Positions 47,511-55,839 are shown, counted from the stretch's first letter. The stretch is DNA of 64,000 nt from Paenibacillus albidus (GCF_014644435.1 NZ_BMKR01000006.1:62001-126000), one strand, 5' to 3'. A program made the numbers and translations. The notes: generated by a model not told the origin, from the sequence alone.

Positions 47511-48617
47511 TTATACCTCCGTTGTTCGATATGGGAGAACAATTCTATAATTACGCTCATCATCAGCATCTTTGATTAAGATCGGGTTCGTCATTCCAGA
47601 GTACCCTATGATAATCTCCTTTGAGTTAATAGATTCAGCAGCTTCGAGAACGTATTCTCCGTTAAAAGCAACCTTAAATCCTTCTCCCTGAAGAGATATG
47701 ATATCTACAAATTCATTGACTTTCCCCACACCTTCAGCTGCAGCTTTTAATTCAATGATCTCTCCCACATACATTCTCGTAAGCTTTGATTTTTCGTCCT
47801 TTACAATGATCTTTACGCTCTGAAGTGCTTCGATCATTGAGTCCCGGTTTACCCTAACTGTAGATAGGTAGCTCGTCGGAACAATTCGGTCAACATCAGG
47901 ATAAGCACCTTCTAAAACCCGAGAGCAAAAGATAAAGTTTTTTGTCACGACTACAAGCTTCGATTGAACAAGCTTTATTGATATTTTTTCCTCAGGTGCG
48001 ATTAGTTTCATAAGGTCAGACATTGTTTTAGCACCAACAATAATTTGCATATCCAGCACGTTATCCGCTACCTGAACCGAGGAAGACAACCTATGGCGGT
48101 CTGTACTAGTGACATTAATCATATTGTCCTGAAACCTAAGCCTAAGCCCCGTTAAAATTGGTGTTTCTTCTCTTTCAGATGCAGCATAGGCCGTCTCTTT
48201 TACTAATACTTTCAGCGTCTTCCCCTCAATTTCTACAGAAGCACCCTCTGGGTCTTCGATGAATTCAGGGTATTCGTCCGCCTCCAGACTAGGAAGATCA
48301 TACTTTTTCCTACCGCTTTTAATTTCAGTTTCATGCCCAGATGTTTCGATGTCGATTACACCCTTCATTGCTTTTACAATTTCAGTAATCCTACTGCCTG
48401 GAATAGTTACTGATCCCGCTTTTATCAACTGGTAATCATCCGGCTCTATTTTTGTTCGCAGGAACTGCATTCCGTTTCCGCCAGTAATGTAAAGACCTTC
48501 AGGCTTAGCTTCAAAAAGCAATTCTCCCAATATTGGAATTACAGTTTTTGAAGGTAGAAACTTTGCTGCCTGTTCCAGTGGTTTATACAGAATGTGTTTG
48601 TCGATTGATATTTTCAT
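47511..48617 (-). CDS. Phage DNA polymerase III sliding clamp (beta)
   Basis: A 368-residue beta clamp (host DnaN is usually about 378). Opens M-K-I-S-I-D-K-H-I-L-Y-K-P-L-E-Q-A-A-K-F-L-P, with three repeats of the clamp fold. I-L-G-E-L-L-F, D-R-H-R-L-S-S-S and Y-P-D-V-D-R-I-V-P are recognisable. It would hold polymerase on phage DNA or recruit host replication factors. Lies next to the helicase-loader gene. GGAGG lies 5 nt upstream of ATG. Confidence 0.92.
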   Translation of the reverse strand: MKISIDKHILYKPLEQAAKFLPSKTVIPILGELLFEAKPEGLYITGGNGMQFLRTKIEPDDYQLIKAGSVTIPGSRITEIVKAMKGVIDIETSGHETEIKSGRKKYDLPSLEADEYPEFIEDPEGASVEIEGKTLKVLVKETAYAASEREETPILTGLRLRFQDNMINVTSTDRHRLSSSVQVADNVLDMQIIVGAKTMSDLMKLIAPEEKISIKLVQSKLVVVTKNFIFCSRVLEGAYPDVDRIVPTSYLSTVRVNRDSMIEALQSVKIIVKDEKSKLTRMYVGEIIELKAAAEGVGKVNEFVDIISLQGEGFKVAFNGEYVLEAAESINSKEIIIGYSGMTNPILIKDADDERNYRIVLPYRTTEV

Positions 48618-48619
48618 GA

Positions 48620-49582
48620 CTATCCTCCTGTGTTATGCAAATTATCTCTACGGCGATTCCTACCGCCTACATGCAATACCTTAACGAATGGTTCGATTCG
48701 GTCCATAATTCTCGTGGCCTTCACCTCATGCCGTTTTCGATCACGCTGATCCTTCAGGTCTTTAACACTTACAAAATAATCGAATAATTCCTTCATGTTT
48801 AGATTGCTGGTATAGATTGTGGCCTTCGTTTCCATTCTGCTTTGCAAAATGGGTCCCATTACATCATCCCTAGTCCAAGAAGATAGAGTGTCAGCGCCAA
48901 TGTCATCCAGGATCAAAACATCTACAGATTTTAAGGCATCTATTTTGGCTTGTACATCATTCGTGGAAATGGACTCCTTGACCTCTCCAAGATAGTCAGG
49001 AACGTACACCATGAGGACGTCAACGCCCATTCCTGCCAGTTCATTCGCAATAGCTCCAGCTACTCTACTTTTCCCTACGCCCATAGAACCGTATAGGTAC
49101 AAGCCTTTGTAGGTGATTCCCTTCTCGTAGCTAAAACAAAAATTGATGCATTCAGAGATGGCAAGTCTACGACTCTGGTCTATCTCAAGATCTTCGAACG
49201 TTGCCTCGACAATGTGCGCTGGAACATTGTGACTCTTAATCCTGCTTTGATTGGCGATGCGCTTTTCATATGCCAGAAGCTTAGGGCATTTCCGAAGCCG
49301 GAAGACCAGCGACTTCTGTTTGTCATTAGCCTCTTCATGGCTGCTATGCCCCGGAAACTCATTCAGACAGCCGCTAAGACCTGGACATGACTGACAATGA
49401 TCAAAGCAAGATATGTGATTTCCTAGGCTGCTCAGATCCCTATTCAGGTCTACAAGTTCAGGATATTTGCTTTGTAATCTCAGGAATTCAGGGTGGGTTC
49501 CAATATGCTTGAGCAGAGCAGCCTTCCTTTCAAAGAACCTATCCGGTAAGAGCCTCTTTATCTCATCGCCCATACTTTTCAA
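48620..49582 (-). CDS. DnaI/DnaC-like helicase loader ATPase
   Basis: A 320-residue AAA+ protein. N-terminal Cys residues 59, 63, 66, 72 and 99 resemble the DnaI zinc-binding region. Walker A is G-S-M-G-V-G-K-S (165-172), Walker B L-I-L-D-D-I-G-A-D, and an arginine-finger region follows. It is likely to load the host replicative helicase onto phage DNA. Start TTG 49582 (GGGGTGAG upstream) is chosen because it overlaps the upstream stop. Confidence 0.9.
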   Translation of the reverse strand: MKSMGDEIKRLLPDRFFERKAALLKHIGTHPEFLRLQSKYPELVDLNRDLSSLGNHISCFDHCQSCPGLSGCLNEFPGHSSHEEANDKQKSLVFRLRKCPKLLAYEKRIANQSRIKSHNVPAHIVEATFEDLEIDQSRRLAISECINFCFSYEKGITYKGLYLYGSMGVGKSRVAGAIANELAGMGVDVLMVYVPDYLGEVKESISTNDVQAKIDALKSVDVLILDDIGADTLSSWTRDDVMGPILQSRMETKATIYTSNLNMKELFDYFVSVKDLKDQRDRKRHEVKATRIMDRIEPFVKVLHVGGRNRRRDNLHNTGG

Positions 49583-50548
49583 TTACTCACCCCGCTTCGA
49601 CCTCATGTTTGCAAGCATTTTTTGTATGTCTTCCTCGGAGGGAACATCTCCTTGTGGTAAATCCGGCTTATCTGAAGTTGCTTCAGAACTTTCTATATCA
49701 CCGGATTTTTGACTATTTTCTAGCGCAAATAAGTCGTATATGATTCCTGCGCAGTAGTTTAGGCTGTTGATTTCTGACCTTTTATTTTTTGGTTTGAATT
49801 TATCAAAAGCTTTTGACACTCCAGCAAGAGCAATGTGGATCGGCACCCCATCTGCAATGAGTTCATCAATCGCGGACTCGTCCTTGCTTGAAATATCCAA
49901 TCCCCTACCTCTGCGAGAAAGGTACAGGTCAACAATCTGCTTTCTATAATCCATCTCATCAGCTGTCCGGTAGGAGTCGACATCCCCGGCAAGGTCGGCA
50001 ACTTGGCTATTATGATTTGGATTATCTGATTCAGATGTTGCGGAGCCATTAAAGCAGTAGTTATCTTTTTCTTTATCTATATCTACTTCTACTTCTGTTG
50101 CGTTACCGTCCGTTACTGTAACGTTACAGTAACGTTTCTCGCTATCTTCCAACAAAATAGCTTTTTTGCTATCCCGATGTTTCTTAACACGGGCATTTGT
50201 CTGCAATCTCACCTTGTCCATTCCATCAACGTTTTGATGTTTCTCCCAATTTGTTAAAAAGAAAATACCATCATCAGAAAGCTCGAACATTCCGAATTTC
50301 TGAAAAGTAGCTAATGCCATACGAATCGTTGACAAAGGGCGGTTGAGCATTGAGACAAGCATATCCTCTGTATAGGGAATGGTTTCAGTTAACATGATAT
50401 ACCCACCCATGTTGGAACGCCCTGCAAGGGCTAACAGCTTCACCCAAATAACAATGATGGTGTCAGCCTCAGGCATGGTTTCAATCAGTTTTATTTTTTC
50501 GTCATCGAACATCGTCACGCTTAACTTGATCCATTTAATTTCAGCCAT
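49583..50548 (-). CDS. Phage replisome organizer protein
   Basis: A 321-residue protein whose N-terminal ~125 residues match the phage replisome organizer/DnaD-like type: M-A-E-I-K-W-I-K-L-S-V-T-M-F-D-D-E-K-I-K-L-I-E-T, with winged-helix fold and the E-K-H-Q-N-V-D-G-M-D-K junction. It binds the phage origin and brings in the helicase loader. Start at ATG 50548 is set by homology to this family; an in-frame TTG 12 nt earlier lies too close to GGAG. The gene contains the palindrome/iteron stretch at 50101-50134. Confidence 0.85.
   Translation of the reverse strand: MAEIKWIKLSVTMFDDEKIKLIETMPEADTIIVIWVKLLALAGRSNMGGYIMLTETIPYTEDMLVSMLNRPLSTIRMALATFQKFGMFELSDDGIFFLTNWEKHQNVDGMDKVRLQTNARVKKHRDSKKAILLEDSEKRYCNVTVTDGNATEVEVDIDKEKDNYCFNGSATSESDNPNHNSQVADLAGDVDSYRTADEMDYRKQIVDLYLSRRGRGLDISSKDESAIDELIADGVPIHIALAGVSKAFDKFKPKNKRSEINSLNYCAGIIYDLFALENSQKSGDIESSEATSDKPDLPQGDVPSEEDIQKMLANMRSKRGE
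50101..50134. other. Candidate replication origin inside the replisome organizer gene
   Basis: A perfect 24-bp palindrome at 50111-50134 consists of CGTTACTGTAAC followed by its inverse complement GTTACAGTAACG. Another CGTTAC lies at 50101-50106. Phages of this type often place their origin inside the organizer gene. The part of the protein encoded here (R-Y-C-N-V-T-V-T-D-G-N-A-T-E) is not in the conserved domain. Confidence 0.55.
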
Positions 50549-50660
50549 TTTTCCGTTCAAACTCCTTCATTTGGTATAAGTGGCTGTGATACATATAATC
50601 TAATATTGACCACGAATGGCAATGTATGATATTTTGTTAATGAGTTTTTAATAATGTTCT

Positions 50661-51023
50661 TTAAATGGCCGCGTCCCTCAACGTGGTCATTTTTATTTCT
50701 ATCCCCTCAATCAATTGCTTCAGGTCCTTAGTCGCATCCTTCAATTCTCGTTCTGCCCTCTCAGTCAACCTGGGCATATCCCAAACCACTTCGATATACT
50801 GACGCAAAGTCTTGATGCGGACCTCTAAATTCCGTTTACGATCAAGAGCATCTATAATCGCTGTTTGATCCTGTGTCAAATCCAGTCTTACTAAATCCAC
50901 TCGAAGCACTCCATGATTCAAAGAGTCATGCAAAGATGCTACAGCATGAAAGTACGTCTCTCCATCCTGAGTCATTTCAAACTGCTCACCCATGGAAATT
51001 ACAGGAATTTTAAAGACGGGCAT
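50661..51023 (-). CDS. Hypothetical early phage protein, 120 residues
   Basis: Opens M-P-V-F-K-I-P-V-I-S-M-G-E-Q-F-E-M and has a long helical C-terminal part. It follows a 48-codon gene by 3 nt. No family recognised. The gap 50549-50660 shows no gene. Confidence 0.6.
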   Translation of the reverse strand: MPVFKIPVISMGEQFEMTQDGETYFHAVASLHDSLNHGVLRVDLVRLDLTQDQTAIIDALDRKRNLEVRIKTLRQYIEVVWDMPRLTERAERELKDATKDLKQLIEGIEIKMTTLRDAAI

Positions 51024-51026
51024 TGT

Positions 51027-51173
51027 TCATCCCTCCCTCGTTCGCAAGAAGGTTCGTAGTTCTGCAATTTCCATTGATGTTTCATCACTTTTAAAGCCAC
51101 GATTCTCAAAAGCAATAAGTTCATTCATTCGTTTCCAGACTTGTCTACGTTTAAGCAGCCGATCGATTGTCAT
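51027..51173 (-). CDS. Small hypothetical early protein, 48 residues
   Basis: M-T-I-D-R-L-L-K-R-R-Q-V-W-K-R-M-N-E-L-I, then A-F-E-N-R-G-F-K-S-D-E and C-terminal F-L-R-T-R-E-G. GGAGG lies 7 nt before ATG, and the start overlaps the ORF6C-type stop by 4 nt (ATGA). Basic and helical. No homologue recognised. Confidence 0.65.
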   Translation of the reverse strand: MTIDRLLKRRQVWKRMNELIAFENRGFKSDETSMEIAELRTFLRTREG

Positions 51174-51586
51174 ATGTAGTCCTCCGGTTGAAAAAACTGG
51201 ATGAACTCAATGGCGTCAGCGAAATCAATCCGGCGTACATGACTGTACTTAGCCACCTCAAAACGTTGCTTCAGCTTACTCCAGATAAGTCGACGGTACT
51301 TGCCGACCATCTCGTTAAATTTCAAATCGGATTCTTTAAACCGGTGCTTGGTTAATTCTGCTGTCTTGAGCTTAACGGCCTGTTGTACCTGATAACATTC
51401 GGCATCTGTCAGCGTAACGCTGTCACGCACTTCCTGGAGCATCATTTGTACGTCTTCTTTATGTTCGATAATTTCAGCTCTTATTGACCCAAGGCCTTCG
51501 AACATCATCCTTAAGGCCGCGCCTTGCTGTTCTGTCATCTGCAATTGCTGACCTACAACAGCCAGCAGCTCATTTGTATTAGCCAT
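51170..51586 (-). CDS. ORF6C-domain-like phage protein
   Basis: A 138-residue helical protein. The C-terminal part (L-T-D-A-E-C-Y-Q-V-Q-Q-A-V-K, L-I-W-S-K-L-K-Q-R-F-E-V-A-K-Y, I-E-F-I-Q-F) has the ORF6C layout, usually found downstream of antirepressor or DNA-binding modules. Here it is free-standing. Start ATG 51586 is chosen for its ribosome site. Overlaps its upstream neighbour. Confidence 0.6.
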   Translation of the reverse strand: MANTNELLAVVGQQLQMTEQQGAALRMMFEGLGSIRAEIIEHKEDVQMMLQEVRDSVTLTDAECYQVQQAVKLKTAELTKHRFKESDLKFNEMVGKYRRLIWSKLKQRFEVAKYSHVRRIDFADAIEFIQFFQPEDYI

Positions 51587-52706
51587 TGCTTCCAACCACC
51601 TTTCTGCCGTTTACAGCAGGTCTGATTTGATCTATGAAGGACTGAAGCATATCCAAACTCTCGTTGATTCGCTTCCTCTCACCAGCGCTTGCATTACTGA
51701 TCGTCTCCATCGCAAATGCGGAAAGGCCAACCTTCTGAAGGTACGATTTGGTGTGAGCGCTAATCTGAAGCACATTTTGATCTGCCTGGAAGCGAAGGTT
51801 CTTGAGTTGTAGAGCTGCCAATTGCTCGTCGAAGTCTGCCGGTTGCTGGGCCTTCAGTTCTTCCATCTCGGTTTTGACTCGATCAAGTCCTATCTTCAAT
51901 TCCTCAGCCTTATCTCGTTCAGCCTCGATATCCTTCTTCCACTTCTCATCACGCGCCTTGAGCGCCTTCTGAGATTCCTTATCCTTCTGAGCTATAAATG
52001 CTTCATGTTCTTCCTGCTGGCGCTCTATGGCTGCATTGACTGCCTCCTCTAACTGATCAGCAGGAATGGAGTCCTTGTATTGCTTGCGCAGATTCTCTCT
52101 TTCCTTCTCAGCAGCATCCGCTCGCACATTTGCTTCTTTTGCCGCCTTCTCAGCAGCTTCCAAGCGTTCTTTAGTCTGAACAAATGCCTTGTGAGTACTG
52201 ATAAGTCCACCGTCAAGCTCTTGGATGATCTCTGACGTGGCGTTTTCGGCAATGTATTTTGCCTTATCGTAATTGCGACCGCTACCGAAGCCTGCTTGCT
52301 CAGCCACAATATCTCTGACTTGACCTTTGTCTCCCTCAGGCAAACTTTCCTTATCGGATGCAGACATACGCTCTTTTGCCTTGAGCCGTTCAAGTTCCTC
52401 GATTTTTTTGCCGTAAGCGATCCGTTCTGAAAATGTGAAATCTCTCCGGTGTTCATTCTCACTAATCTCCAGTTGAAGGTGATGCGCATAATCTCTCACC
52501 TCCATGACATTTACCTCAACTTGTTGTCTGCCGAGGTGCTGGTGAGCTCTTAGCCGACGTTCTCCGGCAATTAACTGATAGTCCGAGGTAACAACTATAG
52601 GATTGATCAGTCCGTTCTCCTGGATGTCTTGTGCCAGTTCTTCGATACCGCTGAAGTCCTGCCGAATGCGATCCGTTACTTTGATTTTGCTAATATCAAT
52701 GAGCAA
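51579..52706 (-). CDS. ParB/Spo0J-like protein with coiled coil
   Basis: A 375-residue protein. The N-terminal ParB-like domain carries G-E-R-R-L-R-A (48-54) and N-E-H-R-R-D-F-T-F-S-E (83-93), CTPase/DNA-binding signatures of ParB. Residues about 170-310 are a long Glu/Lys-rich coiled coil; the C-terminus is helical. Such proteins in phage genomes act as regulators or in DNA segregation and condensation. TTG start with GGAGAATCACA upstream. Confidence 0.75.
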   Translation of the reverse strand: MLIDISKIKVTDRIRQDFSGIEELAQDIQENGLINPIVVTSDYQLIAGERRLRAHQHLGRQQVEVNVMEVRDYAHHLQLEISENEHRRDFTFSERIAYGKKIEELERLKAKERMSASDKESLPEGDKGQVRDIVAEQAGFGSGRNYDKAKYIAENATSEIIQELDGGLISTHKAFVQTKERLEAAEKAAKEANVRADAAEKERENLRKQYKDSIPADQLEEAVNAAIERQQEEHEAFIAQKDKESQKALKARDEKWKKDIEAERDKAEELKIGLDRVKTEMEELKAQQPADFDEQLAALQLKNLRFQADQNVLQISAHTKSYLQKVGLSAFAMETISNASAGERKRINESLDMLQSFIDQIRPAVNGRKVVGSNG

Positions 52707-52721
52707 TGTGATTCTCCTTTC

Positions 52722-52931
52722 CTAAAGTACTGGTAAACAGTAATTTTCAACACGGTTCAATGTTACTCTGTGAGGCTTGGCTCCACGTTGTTGGAGCATG
52801 AACTTTAACTCCAGTACCTTTGCTCTAGCGAGCCCAGCTTCTCTCATAACGACTTTATCTCCAGTATCCAACCCAGCAGTTACTACACTGGATAGAGCTT
52901 CATAAGCAATTTGTAAATCCGTTTCCAACAC
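52722..52931 (-). CDS. Small hypothetical early protein
   Basis: A 69-residue protein with a helical N-terminus (E-T-D-L-Q-I-A-Y-E-A-L-S-S-V-V) starting at GTG. No family recognised. It lies between the DUF771-like gene and ParB. Confidence 0.55.
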   Translation of the reverse strand: MLETDLQIAYEALSSVVTAGLDTGDKVVMREAGLARAKVLELKFMLQQRGAKPHRVTLNRVENYCLPVL

Positions 52932-52947
52932 GACACCAGCCTATATT

Positions 52948-53220
52948 TTATTTCTGCTCAAGTAGCCAGATCCTTAAGAATGCTTTGGTTTCTTGTACCG
53001 GATAATACCATTTGTTTCCTACTTTAATTTTCTGAAATCTTTGGTCGAAGAAGAAAGATTCTTTAATTGTGTTCCAGCTCATGCAGGTGCGTTTTTTTAG
53101 TTCGCTCGTATCCCAAAAAATGCACTCCGCATCCACCTGCTTAATGATTTCTTCTATGCGCTCCAGACATATTTTCCTGACTTGTGACTCATCTATACTC
53201 ACACTAAGAAGACCGCCCAT
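52948..53220 (-). CDS. DUF771-like phage protein
   Basis: A 90-residue protein started at ATG 53220 (GGAGGTG 6 nt upstream). It contains I-F-W-D-T-S-E-L-K-K-R-T-C-M-S-W-N-T-I-K and K-I-K-V-G-N-K-W-Y-Y-P, an excisionase/DUF771-type helix-turn-helix layout. It is the first early gene beyond Cro and its promoter region contains three repressor-type operators. It could be an excisionase or an early regulator. Confidence 0.65.
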   Translation of the reverse strand: MGGLLSVSIDESQVRKICLERIEEIIKQVDAECIFWDTSELKKRTCMSWNTIKESFFFDQRFQKIKVGNKWYYPVQETKAFLRIWLLEQK

Positions 53221-53237
53221 ACTATCACCTCCGAAAA

Positions 53238-53345
53238 GGTATTTAAAATACCCTGAGTTATATAAAAAAATCCACATCAATAAATCAGTGGTATTGACAA
53301 TACCTATCGCTATAGATATACTTAAATAGAGGTATTAACAATACC
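53238..53345. promoter_or_regulatory. Three repressor operators downstream of cro
   Basis: 15-bp inverted repeats GGTATT-N3-AATACC at 53238-53252, 53290-53304 and 53331-53345, between the Cro-like gene and the early DUF771-like gene. They match the two sites in the cI-cro gap. Confidence 0.8.
53294..53322 (+). promoter_or_regulatory. Plus-strand promoter antisense to cro, embedded in an operator
   Basis: TTGACA (53294-53299), 17-nt spacer, TATACT (53317-53322), a near-consensus SigA promoter reading rightward through the Cro gene toward the repressor gene. Its -35 lies in the operator at 53290-53304. Confidence 0.65.
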
Positions 53346-53352
53346 CTAATGT

Positions 53353-53556
53353 TTAAAAAATTTCTTCCGGTTTGCATTTTAAAACTGCACATAAACTCAT
53401 CATCACTTTAAAACTGGGGTTTACTCTTCCATATTCCAAACTTCTTATTTGCTCTATGGAAACACCAACTTTATTTGCAAGACCTACTTGTGTTAAGCCT
53501 TCTTCCAAACGCCTTTTTTTTAGTTTTTCGCGCTTTTTAGTTAATGTTCCTTTCAA
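53353..53556 (-). CDS. Cro-like XRE regulator
   Basis: A 67-residue HTH protein: R-L-E-E-G-L-T-Q-V-G-L-A-N-K-V-G-V-S-I-E-Q-I-R-S-L-E-Y-G (HTH about 17-43). Divergent from the repressor gene across a 105-bp gap with promoter and operators. TTG start with GAGGTG upstream. Likely to promote lytic genes by blocking the repressor promoter. Confidence 0.85.
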   Translation of the reverse strand: MKGTLTKKREKLKKRRLEEGLTQVGLANKVGVSIEQIRSLEYGRVNPSFKVMMSLCAVLKCKPEEIF

Positions 53557-53589
53557 ACCTATTCACCTCTTTTCGTTATTGGTACCCTG

Positions 53590-53632
53590 ATTATAAACGG
53601 TATTATAAATACCGTCAAGTATTTTAAATACC
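53590..53632. promoter_or_regulatory. Early promoter and operators between repressor and cro
   Basis: Minus strand TTGACG (53618-53613), 17-nt spacer, TATAAT (53595-53590): a near-consensus promoter for cro and the early genes. The spacer is filled by operator GGTATT-N3-AATACC (53599-53613); a second, slightly divergent operator is at 53618-53632, 19 bp apart. Repressor binding would block this promoter. Confidence 0.8.
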
Positions 53633-53661
53633 ATTCTTATTTCACTCATTGGAGGTTCTTT

Positions 53662-54102
53662 ATGTCTTTAGGTACAAGAATACGGCAGCGTAGAAAACAA
53701 CTTGGACTATCGCAAATAAATATTGCTGAACAATTGAAAATGGGGCGATCTAATTTTGGGCATATAGAAAATGATCGTGTCATCCCTTCGAGTACAGACC
53801 TTGATAAAATTGCAGATATTTTAAAGACCACTCCTAATGTTCTTCTCGGGAAAACGACTTCAGAGGATTTAGTTACACCTCCCAATTGGGCTACTTCTAA
53901 GGATATTGCCGACTTCAAAAAAATGCTTGAAAATGATCAGCCAGTAATGTTTGACGGTGTGCCAATCGAAGGCGAAAAACGTCAACGAGTCATGGATATC
54001 CTATCGGGTCTTTTTTGGGAAGCAAAGGAAATCAATAAAATAACGTATGGTAAAAATAAACGTACAAGGAAGAATGACACCTCAGATAAAAGTAAAGAGT
54101 AG
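53662..54102 (+). CDS. CI-like repressor of lysogeny (XRE type, ImmR-like)
   Basis: A 146-residue repressor with an N-terminal HTH (R-I-R-Q-R-R-K-Q-L-G-L-S-Q-I-N-I-A-E-Q-L-K-M-G-R-S-N-F-G-H-I-E-N). It lacks a LexA-type self-cleaving domain; instead an ImmA-type metalloprotease gene follows at once. This is the ImmR-ImmA arrangement of ICEBs1 and phi105-like prophages, where DNA damage leads ImmA to cleave the repressor. GGAGG lies upstream of ATG. Confidence 0.85.
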   Translation: MSLGTRIRQRRKQLGLSQINIAEQLKMGRSNFGHIENDRVIPSSTDLDKIADILKTTPNVLLGKTTSEDLVTPPNWATSKDIADFKKMLENDQPVMFDGVPIEGEKRQRVMDILSGLFWEAKEINKITYGKNKRTRKNDTSDKSKE

Positions 54103-54112
54103 GTGAGGGAAC

Positions 54113-54523
54113 TTGGAGCGTATTATAGGCAAACTTGCTAGAAAATACAAAACGAATAATCCGTTTGAAATTGCTCGTGAACTAAATATTTTAATAAGGT
54201 TTGTAAGTATGCCTGAAGGAACTAGAGGTCTTTATTATAGAAAGTTAAGGCGAAGGTTTATTGTAATAGATAGTGAATTGGACGAAAATTGGCAAAGAAT
54301 CGTTTGTGCTCATGAGCTTGGTCATGATCGGTTGCATCCAGGTTTGAGCCGTTTTTGGATCGATGAGTACACATTTTTTAATTCCGGGAAATACGAACGA
54401 CAGGCAAATTTATTTGCCTTAAGATTACTTACCTATAATATCGATATGCAAGAAGACGAATCTCTTAATGCCTATTTACTTCGATGCGGCATACCCAAAG
54501 AATTACATAGTACCTTTATATAA
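54113..54523 (+). CDS. ImmA/IrrE-type metalloprotease (anti-repressor)
   Basis: A 136-residue zinc protease with H-E-L-G-H at residues 67-71 and a downstream Glu (Y-E-R-Q-A-N, E95) as third ligand. It would cleave the neighbouring repressor to trigger induction. Start TTG directly after the repressor stop. The two genes form an immunity operon. Confidence 0.92.
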   Translation: MERIIGKLARKYKTNNPFEIARELNILIRFVSMPEGTRGLYYRKLRRRFIVIDSELDENWQRIVCAHELGHDRLHPGLSRFWIDEYTFFNSGKYERQANLFALRLLTYNIDMQEDESLNAYLLRCGIPKELHSTFI

Positions 54524-54595
54524 TTTGCGCTTTATCTGCCGCAAGGTGGTTTATCATACAATAAAACAGAACAAATGTTCTCATGGTGGTGTAAA

Positions 54596-55801
54596 ATGGC
54601 AACTTTCAGAAAATTAAAAAGTGGTAATTGGCAAGCTCGCGTTTCGAAGGACGGCGAAGAATTCAGTATCGGTACATACCGAACTAGGAAAGAAGCTGAG
54701 ATAGAAGCAGCAAAAGTCGAGGAGAGAATTTACTACGGCCAAACCCTAAATGACCGCAATATGCTATTTAGCGAAGTCGTTGAGATATGGATGAAGCATA
54801 AGCGGTCCAATTTGAAAGACTCTACTTTTGAACAGGTAGAAACTATTGTACGACTACACATCCTACCTTATTTTGGCAACAAAAGAATCATGAAGATGCG
54901 TCGCTCTGAAATAAAAGACTGGATTCAATCTTACGTGGATATGAAGGATGAAAACGGAGAACCAAAATATTCTTACGGATCTTGTACGAAGTACCTTTCG
55001 GTTATAAAAAGTATTATTCATTATGCTGTTTATGAAATAGAGATACTTGAAAAAAACCTTGCTGATAAATTAAAGGTATCTATAAAGGACTCAACAAAAA
55101 AGAAAGAAGCTGTAAAATATCATACTTTAGTTGAATTAAACAAACTTCTTGACTTTATGAAAGAATACAAACATCAACGATTTGAAGGCTATCCTATATA
55201 CTACACTCTCATGTATTTTCTGAGTCGGTCTGGGCTACGGATCAGCGAAGCATTAGCGTTGAGATGGTCAGATTTAAAAGGAGATAGAATAACCATTGAA
55301 AGGCAAACCAGTAGGAACAATAACAATGCACTGAAAGTAACTACGTTGAAAAACACATCTTCCTATCGAACTATTAGATTAGAGAAGGATGCGGTGGAGG
55401 TTTTGGAGGAATTTAAAGCGATACAAGAAAACCTTATATTGAAAAGCCTAACATTTCATCAAAACAAAGACGGGATCATTTTCCAAAACTATCTCGGCAA
55501 TTACTTAACTCCTTCGACTGTGCGTGAATCAATTGAAAATTACTGTATTAAAGCCGAGGTTGAATATAAGGGAACTCACGGATTCCGGCACACTCATGCA
55601 ATTTTGCTCCTCGAATCAGGCGCTAGTCTTCTGTTTGTATCCAAACGCCTTGGTCATAAAACAATAAAAACTACAGCTGACACATACTTGTCTATAACTC
55701 AAAAAATAGAAGAAGACGAACTTTTGAAGTTCGCCTCCTACACTAAAAGAGAAACTGAATCGGCACAAAATCGGCACGACGACTCAATCCCCTCGCAATA
55801 A
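54596..55801 (+). CDS. Phage integrase (tyrosine recombinase)
   Basis: A 401-residue integrase. It has an N-terminal arm-binding domain (W-Q-A-R-V-S-K-D-G-E-E-F-S-I-G-T-Y), a SAM-like core-binding domain (about 55-165) and a catalytic domain with Arg215, Lys252, His328-Arg331 (H-G-F-R-H), His354 and Tyr364. The start at 54596 gives M-A-T-F-R-K and has GGTGGTG upstream. It ends 38 nt before the sufB stop codon, marking the prophage end. Confidence 0.93.
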   Translation: MATFRKLKSGNWQARVSKDGEEFSIGTYRTRKEAEIEAAKVEERIYYGQTLNDRNMLFSEVVEIWMKHKRSNLKDSTFEQVETIVRLHILPYFGNKRIMKMRRSEIKDWIQSYVDMKDENGEPKYSYGSCTKYLSVIKSIIHYAVYEIEILEKNLADKLKVSIKDSTKKKEAVKYHTLVELNKLLDFMKEYKHQRFEGYPIYYTLMYFLSRSGLRISEALALRWSDLKGDRITIERQTSRNNNNALKVTTLKNTSSYRTIRLEKDAVEVLEEFKAIQENLILKSLTFHQNKDGIIFQNYLGNYLTPSTVRESIENYCIKAEVEYKGTHGFRHTHAILLLESGASLLFVSKRLGHKTIKTTADTYLSITQKIEEDELLKFASYTKRETESAQNRHDDSIPSQ

Positions 55802-55839
55802 ATCCCCAAAAAGCCTGATATATCAAGGATTTCAGATGG
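55802..55839. other. Prophage/chromosome junction; att candidate
   Basis: The 38 bp between integrase and sufB hold CCTGATATATCAAGG, a near-palindrome that could serve as core att site. On the minus strand the same bases with the following CTTTTTGG could form a weak suf terminator. No second copy of this sequence was noticed elsewhere in the window, so the left end probably lies beyond it. Confidence 0.4.
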
